A stretch of DNA of 64,000 nucleotides, from contig NZ_CP015864.1 in the NCBI RefSeq assembly GCF_002163755.1, positions 868,001 through 932,000 of the forward strand. Direction: 5' to 3'. How positions within the stretch are numbered: position 1 is the first letter of the stretch; every line of letters starts with the position of its first letter. The position numbers and the translations under genes are program-made. The DNA comes from Vibrio campbellii CAIM 519 = NBRC 15631 = ATCC 25920 (GTDB taxonomy: Bacteria; Pseudomonadota; Gammaproteobacteria; Enterobacterales; Vibrionaceae). The notes below the pieces were generated by a model that was given only the letters and a program-made list of their open reading frames with translations, ran no database searches and had not been told where the DNA came from. Of this stretch, positions 34,353 to 43,472 are shown in pieces.

Positions 34353-35501
34353 ATGACAAGTGCATTTTTTATCCCTACCGTAAACCTAATGGGCGCTGGT
34401 TGTCTGAAAGACGCAACAGACAGCATCCAATCTCAAGGCTTTAAAAAAGGTTTGATTGTTACGGATAAGATTCTTAACCAAATCGGTGTGGTAAAGCAGG
34501 TTCAAGATCTACTGGCAGAACGCGACGTGGAAACCGTTGTATTCGATGGCACTCAACCAAACCCTACGATCAGCAACGTTAATGACGGCTTAGCACTTCT
34601 TACTGATAACGAATGTGACTTCGTTATCTCTCTAGGCGGCGGTTCACCACACGACTGTGCGAAAGGTATCGCGCTTGTTGCTTCTAACGGCGGCAAAATT
34701 GCAGATTACGAAGGCGTAGACCAGTCTGCAAAACCAATGATGCCACTTATCGCAATCAACACGACTGCGGGTACGGCATCTGAAATGACGCGTTTCTGCA
34801 TCATCACTGACGAAGAGCGTCACATCAAGATGGCTATCGTTGATAAGCACACAACACCGCTTACCTCAGTAAACGATCCAGAGCTAATGCTAGCTAAACC
34901 TGCTTCGCTAACTGCGGCAACAGGTATGGATGCCCTAACTCACGCGATTGAAGCTTACGTATCTATCGCGGCAACACCAATCACTGATGCGGTAGCAATC
35001 AAAGCGATTGAACTTATCCAAGCTTACCTACGCACAGCAGTGAAAAACGGTGAAGATCTAGAAGCTCGTGAACAAATGGCATACGCACAGTTCATGGCGG
35101 GGATGGCTTTCAACAACGCGTCTCTAGGTTACGTACACGCAATGGCACACCAGCTAGGTGGTTTCTACGACCTTCCACACGGTGTTTGTAACGCGATTCT
35201 TCTACCTCACGTACAGCGCTACAACGCGCAAGTATGTCCTGAACGTCTACGTGATGTAGCGAAAGCAATGGGCGTAAACGTAGAAGGCATGTCTGCCGAA
35301 GCAGGTGCAGCGGCAGCAATCGACGCTATCGCTACTCTAGCGAAAGATGTGGGTATCCCAGCAGGTATTAAAGAGCTTGGTGCGAGACTAGAAGACATCC
35401 CAACACTAGCAGACAACGCACTGAAAGACGCTTGTGGTTTCACTAACCCTAAACAAGCAACTCACGAAGAAATCTCTAAGATCTTTGAAGAAGCGATGTA
35501 A
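34353..35501 (+). CDS. Iron-containing alcohol dehydrogenase (group III, YiaY/AdhB-like)
   Basis: 382 residues. NAD-binding GGGSPHD is at 95-101, and the metal site is intact: Asp193 and His197 in GMDALTHAIEAY, His262 and His276 in VHAMAHQLGGFYDLPHG. Closest relatives by eye are E. coli YiaY and Zymomonas AdhB. It reduces aldehydes or oxidises short alcohols in fermentation. Upstream FNR- and NarP-like sites fit an anaerobic role. A strong ribosome-binding site (ACGGAG) precedes the ATG. Confidence 0.92.
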   Translation: MTSAFFIPTVNLMGAGCLKDATDSIQSQGFKKGLIVTDKILNQIGVVKQVQDLLAERDVETVVFDGTQPNPTISNVNDGLALLTDNECDFVISLGGGSPHDCAKGIALVASNGGKIADYEGVDQSAKPMMPLIAINTTAGTASEMTRFCIITDEERHIKMAIVDKHTTPLTSVNDPELMLAKPASLTAATGMDALTHAIEAYVSIAATPITDAVAIKAIELIQAYLRTAVKNGEDLEAREQMAYAQFMAGMAFNNASLGYVHAMAHQLGGFYDLPHGVCNAILLPHVQRYNAQVCPERLRDVAKAMGVNVEGMSAEAGAAAAIDAIATLAKDVGIPAGIKELGARLEDIPTLADNALKDACGFTNPKQATHEEISKIFEEAM

Positions 35502-35537
35502 TCTCGCTAATTAAACAAATCTCTATTGCCTTAATTC

Positions 35538-35566
35538 AATCCCCGATCTCGTATCGGGGATTTTTT
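35538..35566 (+). terminator. Terminator of adh
   Basis: AATCCCCGAT / ATCGGGGATT stem, then a T-run. Confidence 0.9.
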
Positions 35567-35652
35567 ACATTCTGATACTACTCATGCTCTGACAAACGTT
35601 CTCTTTTAGTGTTAGCTTTTAAGCAATAATACGATTCATATTGGAAGGAACC

Positions 35653-36729
35653 ATGAGAACGATTGCTGCTGCCCTACTCGCTTGTTTATCCTTTTCTGCC
35701 AACGCTGCCGAATACCGCGCTAACGAAGTGGCGAATGGATTTCAGATCCCTTGGGGGATCGAGTTCTTAGATAAACATCGCGTTATCGTTAATGAAAAGA
35801 ACGGTACGGTTTCGTTGCTGGATATCACCACAGGCAAACCTCAAAAGCTGTTTAACGTCCTCAATGTGAACACCAGTGGACAAGCCGGCTTATTGGATGT
35901 TGCGCTCGAACCGAATGCCGATAAGCAAAACCCGCAACTCTTCTTTACCTACAGCAAACACATGAGAAAAGGCAATACGGTGGCGTTAGCGACGGCGCAA
36001 TTGCAAAACAACCAGCTTGTGGACTGGAAAGATCTCTTTGTTGCTGATGCCATCACTGACACAGGGCGTCACTACGGCAGTCGAATTTCATTTATTGACG
36101 ACAAAGTTTACTTCTCAATCGGTGACCGTGGCGAACGTGATAATGGGCAAGACACTCAAACCCATGCTGGCAGTATTCTACGCCTCAACCTTGATGGTTC
36201 GGTTCCGCAAGACAATCCTTTTAAACCTTCCGAAGCTCGCCCTGAGATATGGAGTTACGGGCACCGCAACCCACAAGGTATGTTCTACGACGAAGCAACA
36301 AAACAGCTGTGGTCGATTGAGCATGGACCACGCGGCGGCGATGAAATTAATCTAATCAAGAAAGGCGCAAACTACGGCTGGGCAAAAGTCTCTCATGGCA
36401 AAGAATATTGGGGACCATTGGACGTCGGGGAAGCTAAGTCGTTACCAGGAATGGAAGATCCCAAGATGGTTTACATCCCTTCTATCGCACCCAGCAATAT
36501 GATTTTGTACCGTGGCGATAAGTACCCTGAGTTGGATGGAAAAATCCTCGCCGGTGCATTGAAACTGGCGCACATCAACGTGGTTTCTATTGAGAATGGC
36601 AGGCTCACCGAATCAAAAAGATTGATGGAGAATCTTGGTGAGCGAGTAAGAGATATAACCACCAGCCCCGATGGTTATATCTATTTTTCTACCGACAGCG
36701 GGAAAATATTTCGTCTTGAGGAGAACTAG
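35653..36729 (+). CDS. PQQ-dependent aldose sugar dehydrogenase (YliI/Asd-type), periplasmic
   Basis: 358 residues with a cleavable signal peptide (LLACLSFSANA, cleavage after ANA). The six-bladed propeller of the GSDH family shows QIPWGIEFL, GDRGERDNGQDTQTHAGSI, YGHRNPQG and EHGPRGGDEINLIKKGANYG, which carry the catalytic His and PQQ contacts in the family. It should oxidise aldoses in the periplasm if PQQ is available. The ATG at 35653 follows GGAAGGA; a TTG at 35641 is not used. Confidence 0.9.
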   Translation: MRTIAAALLACLSFSANAAEYRANEVANGFQIPWGIEFLDKHRVIVNEKNGTVSLLDITTGKPQKLFNVLNVNTSGQAGLLDVALEPNADKQNPQLFFTYSKHMRKGNTVALATAQLQNNQLVDWKDLFVADAITDTGRHYGSRISFIDDKVYFSIGDRGERDNGQDTQTHAGSILRLNLDGSVPQDNPFKPSEARPEIWSYGHRNPQGMFYDEATKQLWSIEHGPRGGDEINLIKKGANYGWAKVSHGKEYWGPLDVGEAKSLPGMEDPKMVYIPSIAPSNMILYRGDKYPELDGKILAGALKLAHINVVSIENGRLTESKRLMENLGERVRDITTSPDGYIYFSTDSGKIFRLEEN

Positions 36730-36757
36730 TTTTCTCTTAAGAGCTAGTCAGACAAAG

Positions 36758-37753
36758 CTAGCTCTTTAAACTCACTGCCACCGTTTCATTGTCAAAATCG
36801 AGCGTCATGGTCGAGCCCAATGGAACGGTGAGTATTGGGTGTGTATGACAGCTGTCAAAGTCATACAAAATTGGCAGTGGTTGACCGTTAAGTAATTCTA
36901 ATAACACGTCTATAGGTGCACGACCTGTGCCTTTATCGTTAAACTTTTCATGCTTGCCAAGAACAACTGCACTGACTTTTTCAAACACACCAGAAAGCTT
37001 AAGCAACGCAAAAGAGCGTTCGACCGTTTCAATGCCCTGCAAACAATCTTCCACCAGCAAGATATCGCCTTGTTCGATACTCGGCATAAACTCACTTGCC
37101 CAGATGCCTGTCATGGTATTAAGGTTGCCACCAATCAAACGCCCAGTGATCTTGCCTTCGCCTTTGAAATGCCAATGGTTTTGCAAGGTTTGCTTTGCGC
37201 GGTCTTGCTCGCCCCACTCTATCCATTCATCCGTCCAACCTTGTGGCATTGTGTATTGATGCTCCAAGCCAACTAATGTATTCACTATCGATTCGAACGA
37301 AGCGAAGGTCTCGTCCACCAATGGCGGGAATTCACCCAGAGAGGCCACCAAAGCAGGACCATAGAAAGTAACGATGCCGGTTTGTGCATAAATGCCCATG
37401 AGCAGAGCCGTCACATCCGAATAACCAACAATGATCTTGGGATCTTGCTTCAGCGCCTCGTAATCAATGTAAGGTAGCAATGAGTTACTGTTATAACCGC
37501 CAATGGTCGACATAATACAGCGCACTTCGGGAACACGAATCAGCGCATTCAATTCTTCTACTCGCTCTTGAATCGAACCCGAGCGATATTGGTCAGTTTT
37601 ACCCGTTAAGCAGCCTGCTTTTACCTGGTAACCATGTGCTTCCACATACGCTTTAGCGCGCTCAAAACGTTCTGGAGCAAATACCGTGGCTGGAGATGAC
37701 GGAGAGAAAAAGCCGATGGTGTCGCCTTTTTGTAATGGTTTAGGAATGATCAT
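36758..37753 (-). CDS. S66-family peptidase (LD-carboxypeptidase/MccF-like)
   Basis: 331 residues of the S66 fold. Nucleophile region GYSDVTALLMGIY, the Glu in LLVEDCLQGIETVE and a His in FDSCHTHP match the Ser-Glu-His triad of LdcA/MccF enzymes. The length (about 330) and the start KGDTIGFFSPSSPA are more like the MccF branch, which cleaves peptide-nucleotide antibiotics, than LdcA (about 305), which trims murein tetrapeptides. Substrate uncertain. Single gene, no clear terminator. Confidence 0.85.
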   Translation of the reverse strand: MIIPKPLQKGDTIGFFSPSSPATVFAPERFERAKAYVEAHGYQVKAGCLTGKTDQYRSGSIQERVEELNALIRVPEVRCIMSTIGGYNSNSLLPYIDYEALKQDPKIIVGYSDVTALLMGIYAQTGIVTFYGPALVASLGEFPPLVDETFASFESIVNTLVGLEHQYTMPQGWTDEWIEWGEQDRAKQTLQNHWHFKGEGKITGRLIGGNLNTMTGIWASEFMPSIEQGDILLVEDCLQGIETVERSFALLKLSGVFEKVSAVVLGKHEKFNDKGTGRAPIDVLLELLNGQPLPILYDFDSCHTHPILTVPLGSTMTLDFDNETVAVSLKS

Positions 37754-37878
37754 GGCTCGTCCTTGTTTTGTGATACATGGTTGATTTATTTTCGTACAAT
37801 CTAATCAGAATAATCTAAACTTGACAGTAACCTTCTGTTTTTTAAAACGATAGTTCGGTTAAGTTGTACGAGGTCATT

Positions 37879-38493
37879 ATGAATCCATTCCCTTTACAGC
37901 TCGATAAAATTAAAGCCGTGGTGTTCGATTTAGACAACACCTTGGTGAGTTCTGATATGAACTTCGGTGAAGTGCGTCGACAGCTCGGTTGTCCGCAGAG
38001 TGAAGATCTATTAGATTTTGTCGAAGCACTTGAGCACCCTCATCATCGAGAGCACGCTCATAACGTGATATTTGATTACGAGATTTCTGATGCTGAGCAG
38101 TCCGCCCCCATGCTTGGCTGTCATGAATTGCTCGCTCACTTGCATCAAAATGAAATCAAAACCGCTATCGTGACGCGCAACTGTCAAATCGCCACGCAGC
38201 GCAAACTAGAACACAACCAAATCTCAGTGGAACGAGTCATCACTCGCGAGTGTTTCCCGCCCAAGCCAGACCCACTATCTTTGCAGGTATTGGCGAAGGA
38301 GTGGCGCTTAATGCCAGATGAAGTGCTTTATGTTGGCGATTATCTTTATGACTTACAGGCTGCGTACAACGCGCGGATGCCCTCTTGCCTTGTTCATCAC
38401 GGTAATCAAGAAACCTTCAATGACTCAGCCTCGTTGGCGCTTAGCGAACTCAGCGATTTGTTGAGCCATTTCCAATCCTTACCGCAAACATAA
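37879..38493 (+). CDS. HAD-superfamily phosphatase
   Basis: 204 residues with all HAD motifs: VVFDLDNTLVSS (motif I), TAIVTRNC (motif II), PPKPDPLSLQ (motif III Lys) and VLYVGDYLYDLQAA (motif IV). A helical cap sits between motifs I and II. ATG 37879 is preceded by GAGGT; the earlier TTG at 37864 is unlikely. Substrate not predictable from sequence alone. Confidence 0.88.
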   Translation: MNPFPLQLDKIKAVVFDLDNTLVSSDMNFGEVRRQLGCPQSEDLLDFVEALEHPHHREHAHNVIFDYEISDAEQSAPMLGCHELLAHLHQNEIKTAIVTRNCQIATQRKLEHNQISVERVITRECFPPKPDPLSLQVLAKEWRLMPDEVLYVGDYLYDLQAAYNARMPSCLVHHGNQETFNDSASLALSELSDLLSHFQSLPQT

Positions 38494-38516
38494 ACACGCA
38501 CGTAAAACACGCAAAC

Positions 38517-38543
38517 AAAAAAAGGGGCACCAACGTGCCCCTT
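38517..38543. terminator. Bidirectional terminator between HAD and dps genes
   Basis: AGGGGCAC / GTGCCCCT stem flanked by seven As, giving a strong T-run on the minus strand for dps. Confidence 0.85.
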
Positions 38544-38600
38544 ATGACTTATTCCCGATTGTTTCATGCGTTCCCAAAGATTGCTTGGGTGATGCGTCGC

Positions 38601-39080
38601 TTAGCCTTGTAGGTAAGCGTTAAGCATCCACATAAGTTTTTCTTGCTCACGGATGTAGTCACCCATCAATGCCGCTGTACCTTCGTCATCTGCTTCACCC
38701 GCGTTTTGTAGAATCTCACGCTGTTTTAGAAGTAGAACGCTAAAGCCTTGAACCAGACCCTGTACACACTCCTCACCAGAAGTCGCGTTTTGATGTTCTT
38801 TAATTTCACTTGCTTCCAAGTAGTTGCTGAATGCGTGTGCTGGAGTATGACCCAAGGTTAGAATACGCTCTGCAAGCTCGTCGATTTTTGTTTGTAGATC
38901 CGTGTAGATCTCTTCAAATTTTACGTGCAGTTCGAAGAATTGCTGACCTTTGATGTTCCAGTGGTAACCACGTGAGTTCATGTACAACACTTGGTAATGC
39001 GCTAGTAGCTGATTGAGTTGTTGAGCTAGTTGTGCTGATTGTTCGCTGTCTAGACCAATTAGGTTTACTTGTTTGTTCAT
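38601..39080 (-). CDS. dps: Dps-family DNA-binding mini-ferritin
   Basis: 159 residues. The intersubunit ferroxidase ligands occur at the family spacing: His40, His52, Glu56, Asp67 and Glu71 (the family has H-x11-H-x3-D/E-x10-D-x3-E). It oxidises and stores iron with H2O2 and protects DNA in stress and stationary phase. The N-terminal tail is short with one Lys, so DNA binding may be weak. A palindromic repeat lies just upstream of its start. Confidence 0.93.
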   Translation of the reverse strand: MNKQVNLIGLDSEQSAQLAQQLNQLLAHYQVLYMNSRGYHWNIKGQQFFELHVKFEEIYTDLQTKIDELAERILTLGHTPAHAFSNYLEASEIKEHQNATSGEECVQGLVQGFSVLLLKQREILQNAGEADDEGTAALMGDYIREQEKLMWMLNAYLQG

Positions 39081-39101
39081 AATCTTGCTCCTAGAAGGAT
39101 G

Positions 39102-39145
39102 ATACCAATCGTAGTAACAAACGATTCTCTTACTGGGATTGGTAT
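39102..39145. repeat. Vibrio-type intergenic palindrome upstream of dps
   Basis: Arms ATACCAATC (39102-39110) and GATTGGTAT (39137-39145), extended inward by AGTAA / TTACT. Short hairpins GCAGCA..TGCTGC and GGAGTC..GACTCC follow at about 39164-39200. It sits in the dps 5' region, so it may also affect dps expression. Confidence 0.5.
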
Positions 39146-39289
39146 AAAGTTTAAAAATTCTTTTGCAGCATTTGCTGCCGATGGAGTCATATTACGACTC
39201 CGGCTCGGTGAAGAGAATTTGGTTTTAGCTATGATTTAAATAGCCAAATCCAATGAGCAGGTAGAAGAATATCGGCGTATCATCCAACA

Positions 39290-39326
39290 AAAAGCCCAGT
39301 ATCTTATTGCAAGGTACTGGGCTTTT
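39290..39326 (-). terminator. Terminator of the chemoreceptor gene
   Basis: AAAAGCCCAGTA / TACTGGGCTTTT stem with a 13-nt loop. Confidence 0.88.
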
Positions 39327-39343
39327 GCTTTTCTAGAGAAAGT

Positions 39344-41344
39344 TTATGCGGTCTTGAAAGTTGCCATCTGTTGATTCAGCTCAGTAACTTGTTCTTTTAC
39401 TTGCAATGACGTCTCTGATGCACGTTGGCTGTTATTCGAAACTTCGTCCACTGATTGTGTAATATCAGACATCAATCCCGTGATCGAATTGGTCGCATGC
39501 GATTGCTGCTCTGCCGCTGCTGCAAGTTCTGCCATTTGCTCATTCAAAGAGCCGATTTGCTCAGTAGTAGCGAGCAAACGAGTGACCGCTTTTTCAATGT
39601 GCTCTGCACCCTGCTCCGCAAGTGATTGGCTGTGTTCAATTTCCTCAACCACTGAATTAGTCGAACGTTGAATCGCATTGATGATGCCGTTGATTTCTGT
39701 CGTCGATTGAGTAGTGCGAGTCGCCAGCATACGCACTTCGTCCGCCACAACCGCAAAGCCTCTACCTTGATCACCTGCACGCGCCGCTTCTATCGCCGCA
39801 TTCAATGCCAGTAAGTTGGTTTGCTCTGCCAAGCCTTCAATCACTTCCGTAACTCGGCCAATGGCTTCGCTCTCTTTGCTTAACTGTGTTACTTGCGTGC
39901 TCGCGGTTTCAATGCTGCCATGCAAGCTTTCCATGGTGACTTTGTTTTGCTCTAAAGCATCGCGACCTTGTTCAATCTCGCCTTTTGAATCAGAAAGCTT
40001 CTGCACTGATTGATTGGCTTGATCTAGAGTGTTACGCGCGGCTAAAGCGATTTCATCCAATTGGCTTCCCATTTCAACAATGCTGGTCTGTTGCTGTTCC
40101 ACATTCGATGAGGTGACTTGCGCCGATTCCAACAAAGCCCCCATACTGGTATCCACTTGGTGCGCTTTTTCACTCACCCCTGCCACGATGCTCGCTAACG
40201 ATTGGTTCATGCGGTTAATCGAATCGGTAAGGTCTGCCAATTCATCTTTCCCAACAACAGTGAGCGGAGGCTGAGAAACGTCCCCTGAAGCGATCGTCTT
40301 GGCTCGCTCCGATAAGTTTTTCACTCGGCGACCAATGGTATTGCCCATGTATTTTGAAATCGCTATCGCGGCAAACAAAACCAATGCCGCTGCAATCAGC
40401 ATGGTGGTGAGTACATTCTTGATCGACTGATTAATGCCCTGTCCGCTTTGATCAGCACGACTTTGTTGAGCCAATACGATCGTCTCTAAGCTTTGGTCTA
40501 GTGCATCTGCTGCAGGCAACAGTTCGTTCGCCATCAACAAGTTTGATTCGTTCCATTCTGGTGACTGACGTAATGCAATTACATGCTCTGCTAAAGGAAA
40601 GTACAGTTGCTGCATTTCTTTAAACAGTGACCACAATGATTGGTCGTTGTCGGTAAGTCTGTCGAGTTTGCTGTCGATTTCCGCGACAGACTGATTGTGG
40701 TACTTAATCAAATCGTGGTATTTGTCTAGATGGTCTTGCTGCCCGTACAACAGGAAATCTCGCAGAGCAGACAATGCATTGGCGAGCGAGGTATAGCTGT
40801 CGGCGTAGACTTTAAACAGACGCTTTCTGTCTCCACCAAATGGGTTTCCAGACTCTTCGTTGATTAAGCTTTGAAGCTGATCAAGTGCCACTTCTGCAAT
40901 GGGGGCTGCTTCGTTAATAAAGAGGTTGTGCGCGGGTAAGTTCTCATCACTGTGGCTGAGCTCAATCAGCTTGTTCAGAGAAACTTTTACCGCATCCCAC
41001 TGGCTTTGGATCGCTTGAAAATCCTGTTCAGAGATCAAAGCCTGCAACGTTGGAAGCGACTCGTCTGTAGATGCCATGATATTGCGTACGTCCTCACTTA
41101 GACGTGCGCTAGCCTCTTCATCGCCACCTAGCAACATGTAGGCTCGAATAGAAGACAGCGACGCTTGAACGGACTGTTGGATACCGCGACTGGTGTCTAC
41201 GGTCGGTAAATCGGATTTAAGTAGCGAAGAGGCGTATTGCTCTACGGTGGTGACGTTGCGATAAGTGAATACCGCTGATGCCATAAAAAGTACGGCTAGC
41301 AGCACAAAACTGAGCTGCAACTTCCCTGATATCGTAAGGTTCAT
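39344..41344 (-). CDS. Methyl-accepting chemotaxis protein
   Basis: 666 residues: N-terminal transmembrane helix (about 8-26), a periplasmic all-helical sensor of about 270 residues, a second transmembrane helix near 312-330, HAMP (ending GKDELADLTDSINRMNQS), and a long signalling coiled coil with the hairpin tip EGLAEQTNLLALNAAIEAAR and AGDQGRGFAVVADEVRMLA. The sensor resembles a helical bimodular or four-helix bundle domain. It should pass ligand signals to CheA/CheW; ligand unknown. Single gene with its own terminator. Confidence 0.93.
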   Translation of the reverse strand: MNLTISGKLQLSFVLLAVLFMASAVFTYRNVTTVEQYASSLLKSDLPTVDTSRGIQQSVQASLSSIRAYMLLGGDEEASARLSEDVRNIMASTDESLPTLQALISEQDFQAIQSQWDAVKVSLNKLIELSHSDENLPAHNLFINEAAPIAEVALDQLQSLINEESGNPFGGDRKRLFKVYADSYTSLANALSALRDFLLYGQQDHLDKYHDLIKYHNQSVAEIDSKLDRLTDNDQSLWSLFKEMQQLYFPLAEHVIALRQSPEWNESNLLMANELLPAADALDQSLETIVLAQQSRADQSGQGINQSIKNVLTTMLIAAALVLFAAIAISKYMGNTIGRRVKNLSERAKTIASGDVSQPPLTVVGKDELADLTDSINRMNQSLASIVAGVSEKAHQVDTSMGALLESAQVTSSNVEQQQTSIVEMGSQLDEIALAARNTLDQANQSVQKLSDSKGEIEQGRDALEQNKVTMESLHGSIETASTQVTQLSKESEAIGRVTEVIEGLAEQTNLLALNAAIEAARAGDQGRGFAVVADEVRMLATRTTQSTTEINGIINAIQRSTNSVVEEIEHSQSLAEQGAEHIEKAVTRLLATTEQIGSLNEQMAELAAAAEQQSHATNSITGLMSDITQSVDEVSNNSQRASETSLQVKEQVTELNQQMATFKTA

Positions 41345-41506
41345 CCATAAACTCCTGACAACGATGAGCCTTAAATATAACGAGATTAATAAGAATGTTA
41401 AATGTATGTATCACAAGTTAAACAAAAAAGAATGTATCCGGGTGCTTATCGTAAAAATTAGGGAACCTATTGGCGATTTATTTTACTGATAAGGGAACAG
41501 TCAGCA

Positions 41507-42766
41507 TCAAAAGCTGTACTTTACGTTCGCAAACAACAAAGTCGAAGGCGCTTCGCCAAACAAGCTGCCACTGCTGCCGTTAAAGCTTTGGATCACTGTA
41601 AGTAATTGCCAGTCATTAGCGAGGGAGTAGTTACTCGACATACCAAGGAAATAGGAATGGTCATCGTAGTAGCTGGCCGAGAGCGTGACACGATTTAAAG
41701 GCGTTAAATCAAAGCTCATATCGGCATACCATGTATTTCGTGTAAAGCTCAATGTTTTTGCATCGAGAGGAAGGTTCAAATACGCCAATGCGCTCGATGC
41801 ATCTTGCGGTTCGGAGATAAATAACCACGCTGCGCGCCCCATCCAACTGCGTTCTCCGCCAAAGCTGTAATCCGATTCAAAACTGGCAACCGCGGTCTTT
41901 TTGGTCGGTTCGCCTTCAAATTCTGGATCAATGGGATCAAACCACGTGAGTTCTCCTCGAAAACCCGCATCAAACACATCCGTCGCAAAACCAGCGCCGA
42001 GTACGTAATCCATCCGAGCTCGTCCTGCAATAAACTGATAATCCCATCCCGATTGATTGGCGAAATAACGCAGTGAGGCACTGTTTTGCCCTGATTCACG
42101 AGCAGGCGAAAACACCAAATCTACCCCATCGGCAAAACCTAGCTTCCTGCTCAACATGACTGCATCCGTGCCTGCCCGCTCTTCATAGTCAAAATCGTAA
42201 ATCGAATACGCATTGTAGATATCGTTTGGATTCCAAATCGTATTCATCGACCAATTGATACGAAAGCGCCCTAGTTGCGCTCCCCAGTCATCTTGCTGCC
42301 AAGTGAGATACAAGCGATCAAGCTGACTGTTAATGACCACATCATCTTCTTGCCAGTTTTTGCTTAAATCCATGTAACCAGAATCCAACGCGACCAAATC
42401 GGCATAGCCAGGAAAGTCGGGAGAATCGCCCCAAAGAGCTCGATTTCTAAGCCCAACATTCACTCGCCAACTAGAAGAAAAACGGTATTCAAAGTTAAGT
42501 CGATTGTGTATTAGGTTATCAAACGTATTGTCAGCGCCATCAGGAATACTATAGGTTGCCATGTATTTGATGTAACCGTCCAAATCCCATGACTTTTGTG
42601 GCTCTAATCCGGGAACCGCAGAAAAGGCGCCACCAGCCTGAAGGCTAAGAAGGGAAATACTTAACGCCTTGATAAACACTGCACTTATGTTCGTTCTTGG
42701 CAAGTAAGTATGTAATCGGAGAGCGTTGGTACAAATCGCAGACAAATGGGAAACAGCTCTATGCAT
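41507..42766 (-). CDS. Outer-membrane beta-barrel protein of the Lol-like operon
   Basis: 419 residues. A leader with a hydrophobic stretch (ALSISLLSLQAGGAFSAVPG) is followed by alternating amphipathic strands (RLYLTWQQDDWGAQLGRF, YFANQSGWDYQFIAGRARM, TRNTWYADMSFDLTPL) and a C-terminal aromatic residue in VKYSF, the usual BAM signal. ATG 42766 overlaps the end of the ATPase gene by 8 nt and has GAGAGG upstream; a longer frame into the ATPase gene is not plausible. It is the last gene of a five-gene operon. No named family was recognised. Confidence 0.75.
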   Translation of the reverse strand: MHRAVSHLSAICTNALRLHTYLPRTNISAVFIKALSISLLSLQAGGAFSAVPGLEPQKSWDLDGYIKYMATYSIPDGADNTFDNLIHNRLNFEYRFSSSWRVNVGLRNRALWGDSPDFPGYADLVALDSGYMDLSKNWQEDDVVINSQLDRLYLTWQQDDWGAQLGRFRINWSMNTIWNPNDIYNAYSIYDFDYEERAGTDAVMLSRKLGFADGVDLVFSPARESGQNSASLRYFANQSGWDYQFIAGRARMDYVLGAGFATDVFDAGFRGELTWFDPIDPEFEGEPTKKTAVASFESDYSFGGERSWMGRAAWLFISEPQDASSALAYLNLPLDAKTLSFTRNTWYADMSFDLTPLNRVTLSASYYDDHSYFLGMSSNYSLANDWQLLTVIQSFNGSSGSLFGEAPSTLLFANVKYSF

Positions 42767-43472
42767 GCGACCTCTCTGCGCGATTATCAATATTGCTGAA
42801 ATCACGCGCCAAACGACCGTCTTCAAACACGATAATTCGGTGTGCACGTTTTATCACTCTCGGGTCATGGGTCGAGAAGATAAACGTCGTTCCCTCTTGT
42901 TCGCTCAGTTGCTCCATAATGTCGAGCAGCTCCGCGGTGCTTTTGGCGTCTAGATTGGCAGTGGGTTCGTCCGCCATGACAAAACGAGGCTTTGGCGCTA
43001 AAGCACGAGCAACCGCAACACGCTGCTGCTGGCCGCCGGACATTTTACCTGGCACCTTATTCATTTGTTCCGCTAACCCCACTTGTTCAAGCAAGGACGT
43101 CGCACGTTCACGGCATTCTCGCTCTGTTTTACCTTGCAGCTGCATGACGAATTCCACATTCTCAAGCGCGGTTAACACAGGTAACAAACTGTAGTCTTGG
43201 AAGATGAAGCCTATATTATCGCGACGATAGGCAATCAGTTCTTTTTCTGACATCGATGAAATCATACAACCGTCGATTTCCACTTTGCCAGAGCTTGGGG
43301 CATCAATACCGCCAATCATGTTCAGCAACGTCGTTTTACCCGAACCAGATGGCCCCATGATCGCAACGAACTCACCCTGCTTAATCTCCAAGTCTACCGA
43401 CTGCACTGCGTGCACAGGGAAATCACCATCGGCGTTGTAAATCTTAGTTAGGTTTTCTAGTTTGATGGTCAT
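42759..43472 (-). CDS. ABC transporter ATPase, LolD/MacB-type
   Basis: 237 residues. Walker A GPSGSGKTT, Q-loop IFQDYSLL, signature MSGGQQQRVAVARAL, Walker B FVMADEPTANLD and the H-loop FSTHDPR are all present. The set IGGIDAPSSGKVEIDG fits the MacB/LolD/FtsE branch that works with FtsX-fold permeases. It overlaps the upstream permease gene by one base and the downstream barrel gene by eight, so all are translationally coupled. Confidence 0.92.
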   Translation of the reverse strand: MTIKLENLTKIYNADGDFPVHAVQSVDLEIKQGEFVAIMGPSGSGKTTLLNMIGGIDAPSSGKVEIDGCMISSMSEKELIAYRRDNIGFIFQDYSLLPVLTALENVEFVMQLQGKTERECRERATSLLEQVGLAEQMNKVPGKMSGGQQQRVAVARALAPKPRFVMADEPTANLDAKSTAELLDIMEQLSEQEGTTFIFSTHDPRVIKRAHRIIVFEDGRLARDFSNIDNRAERSHA

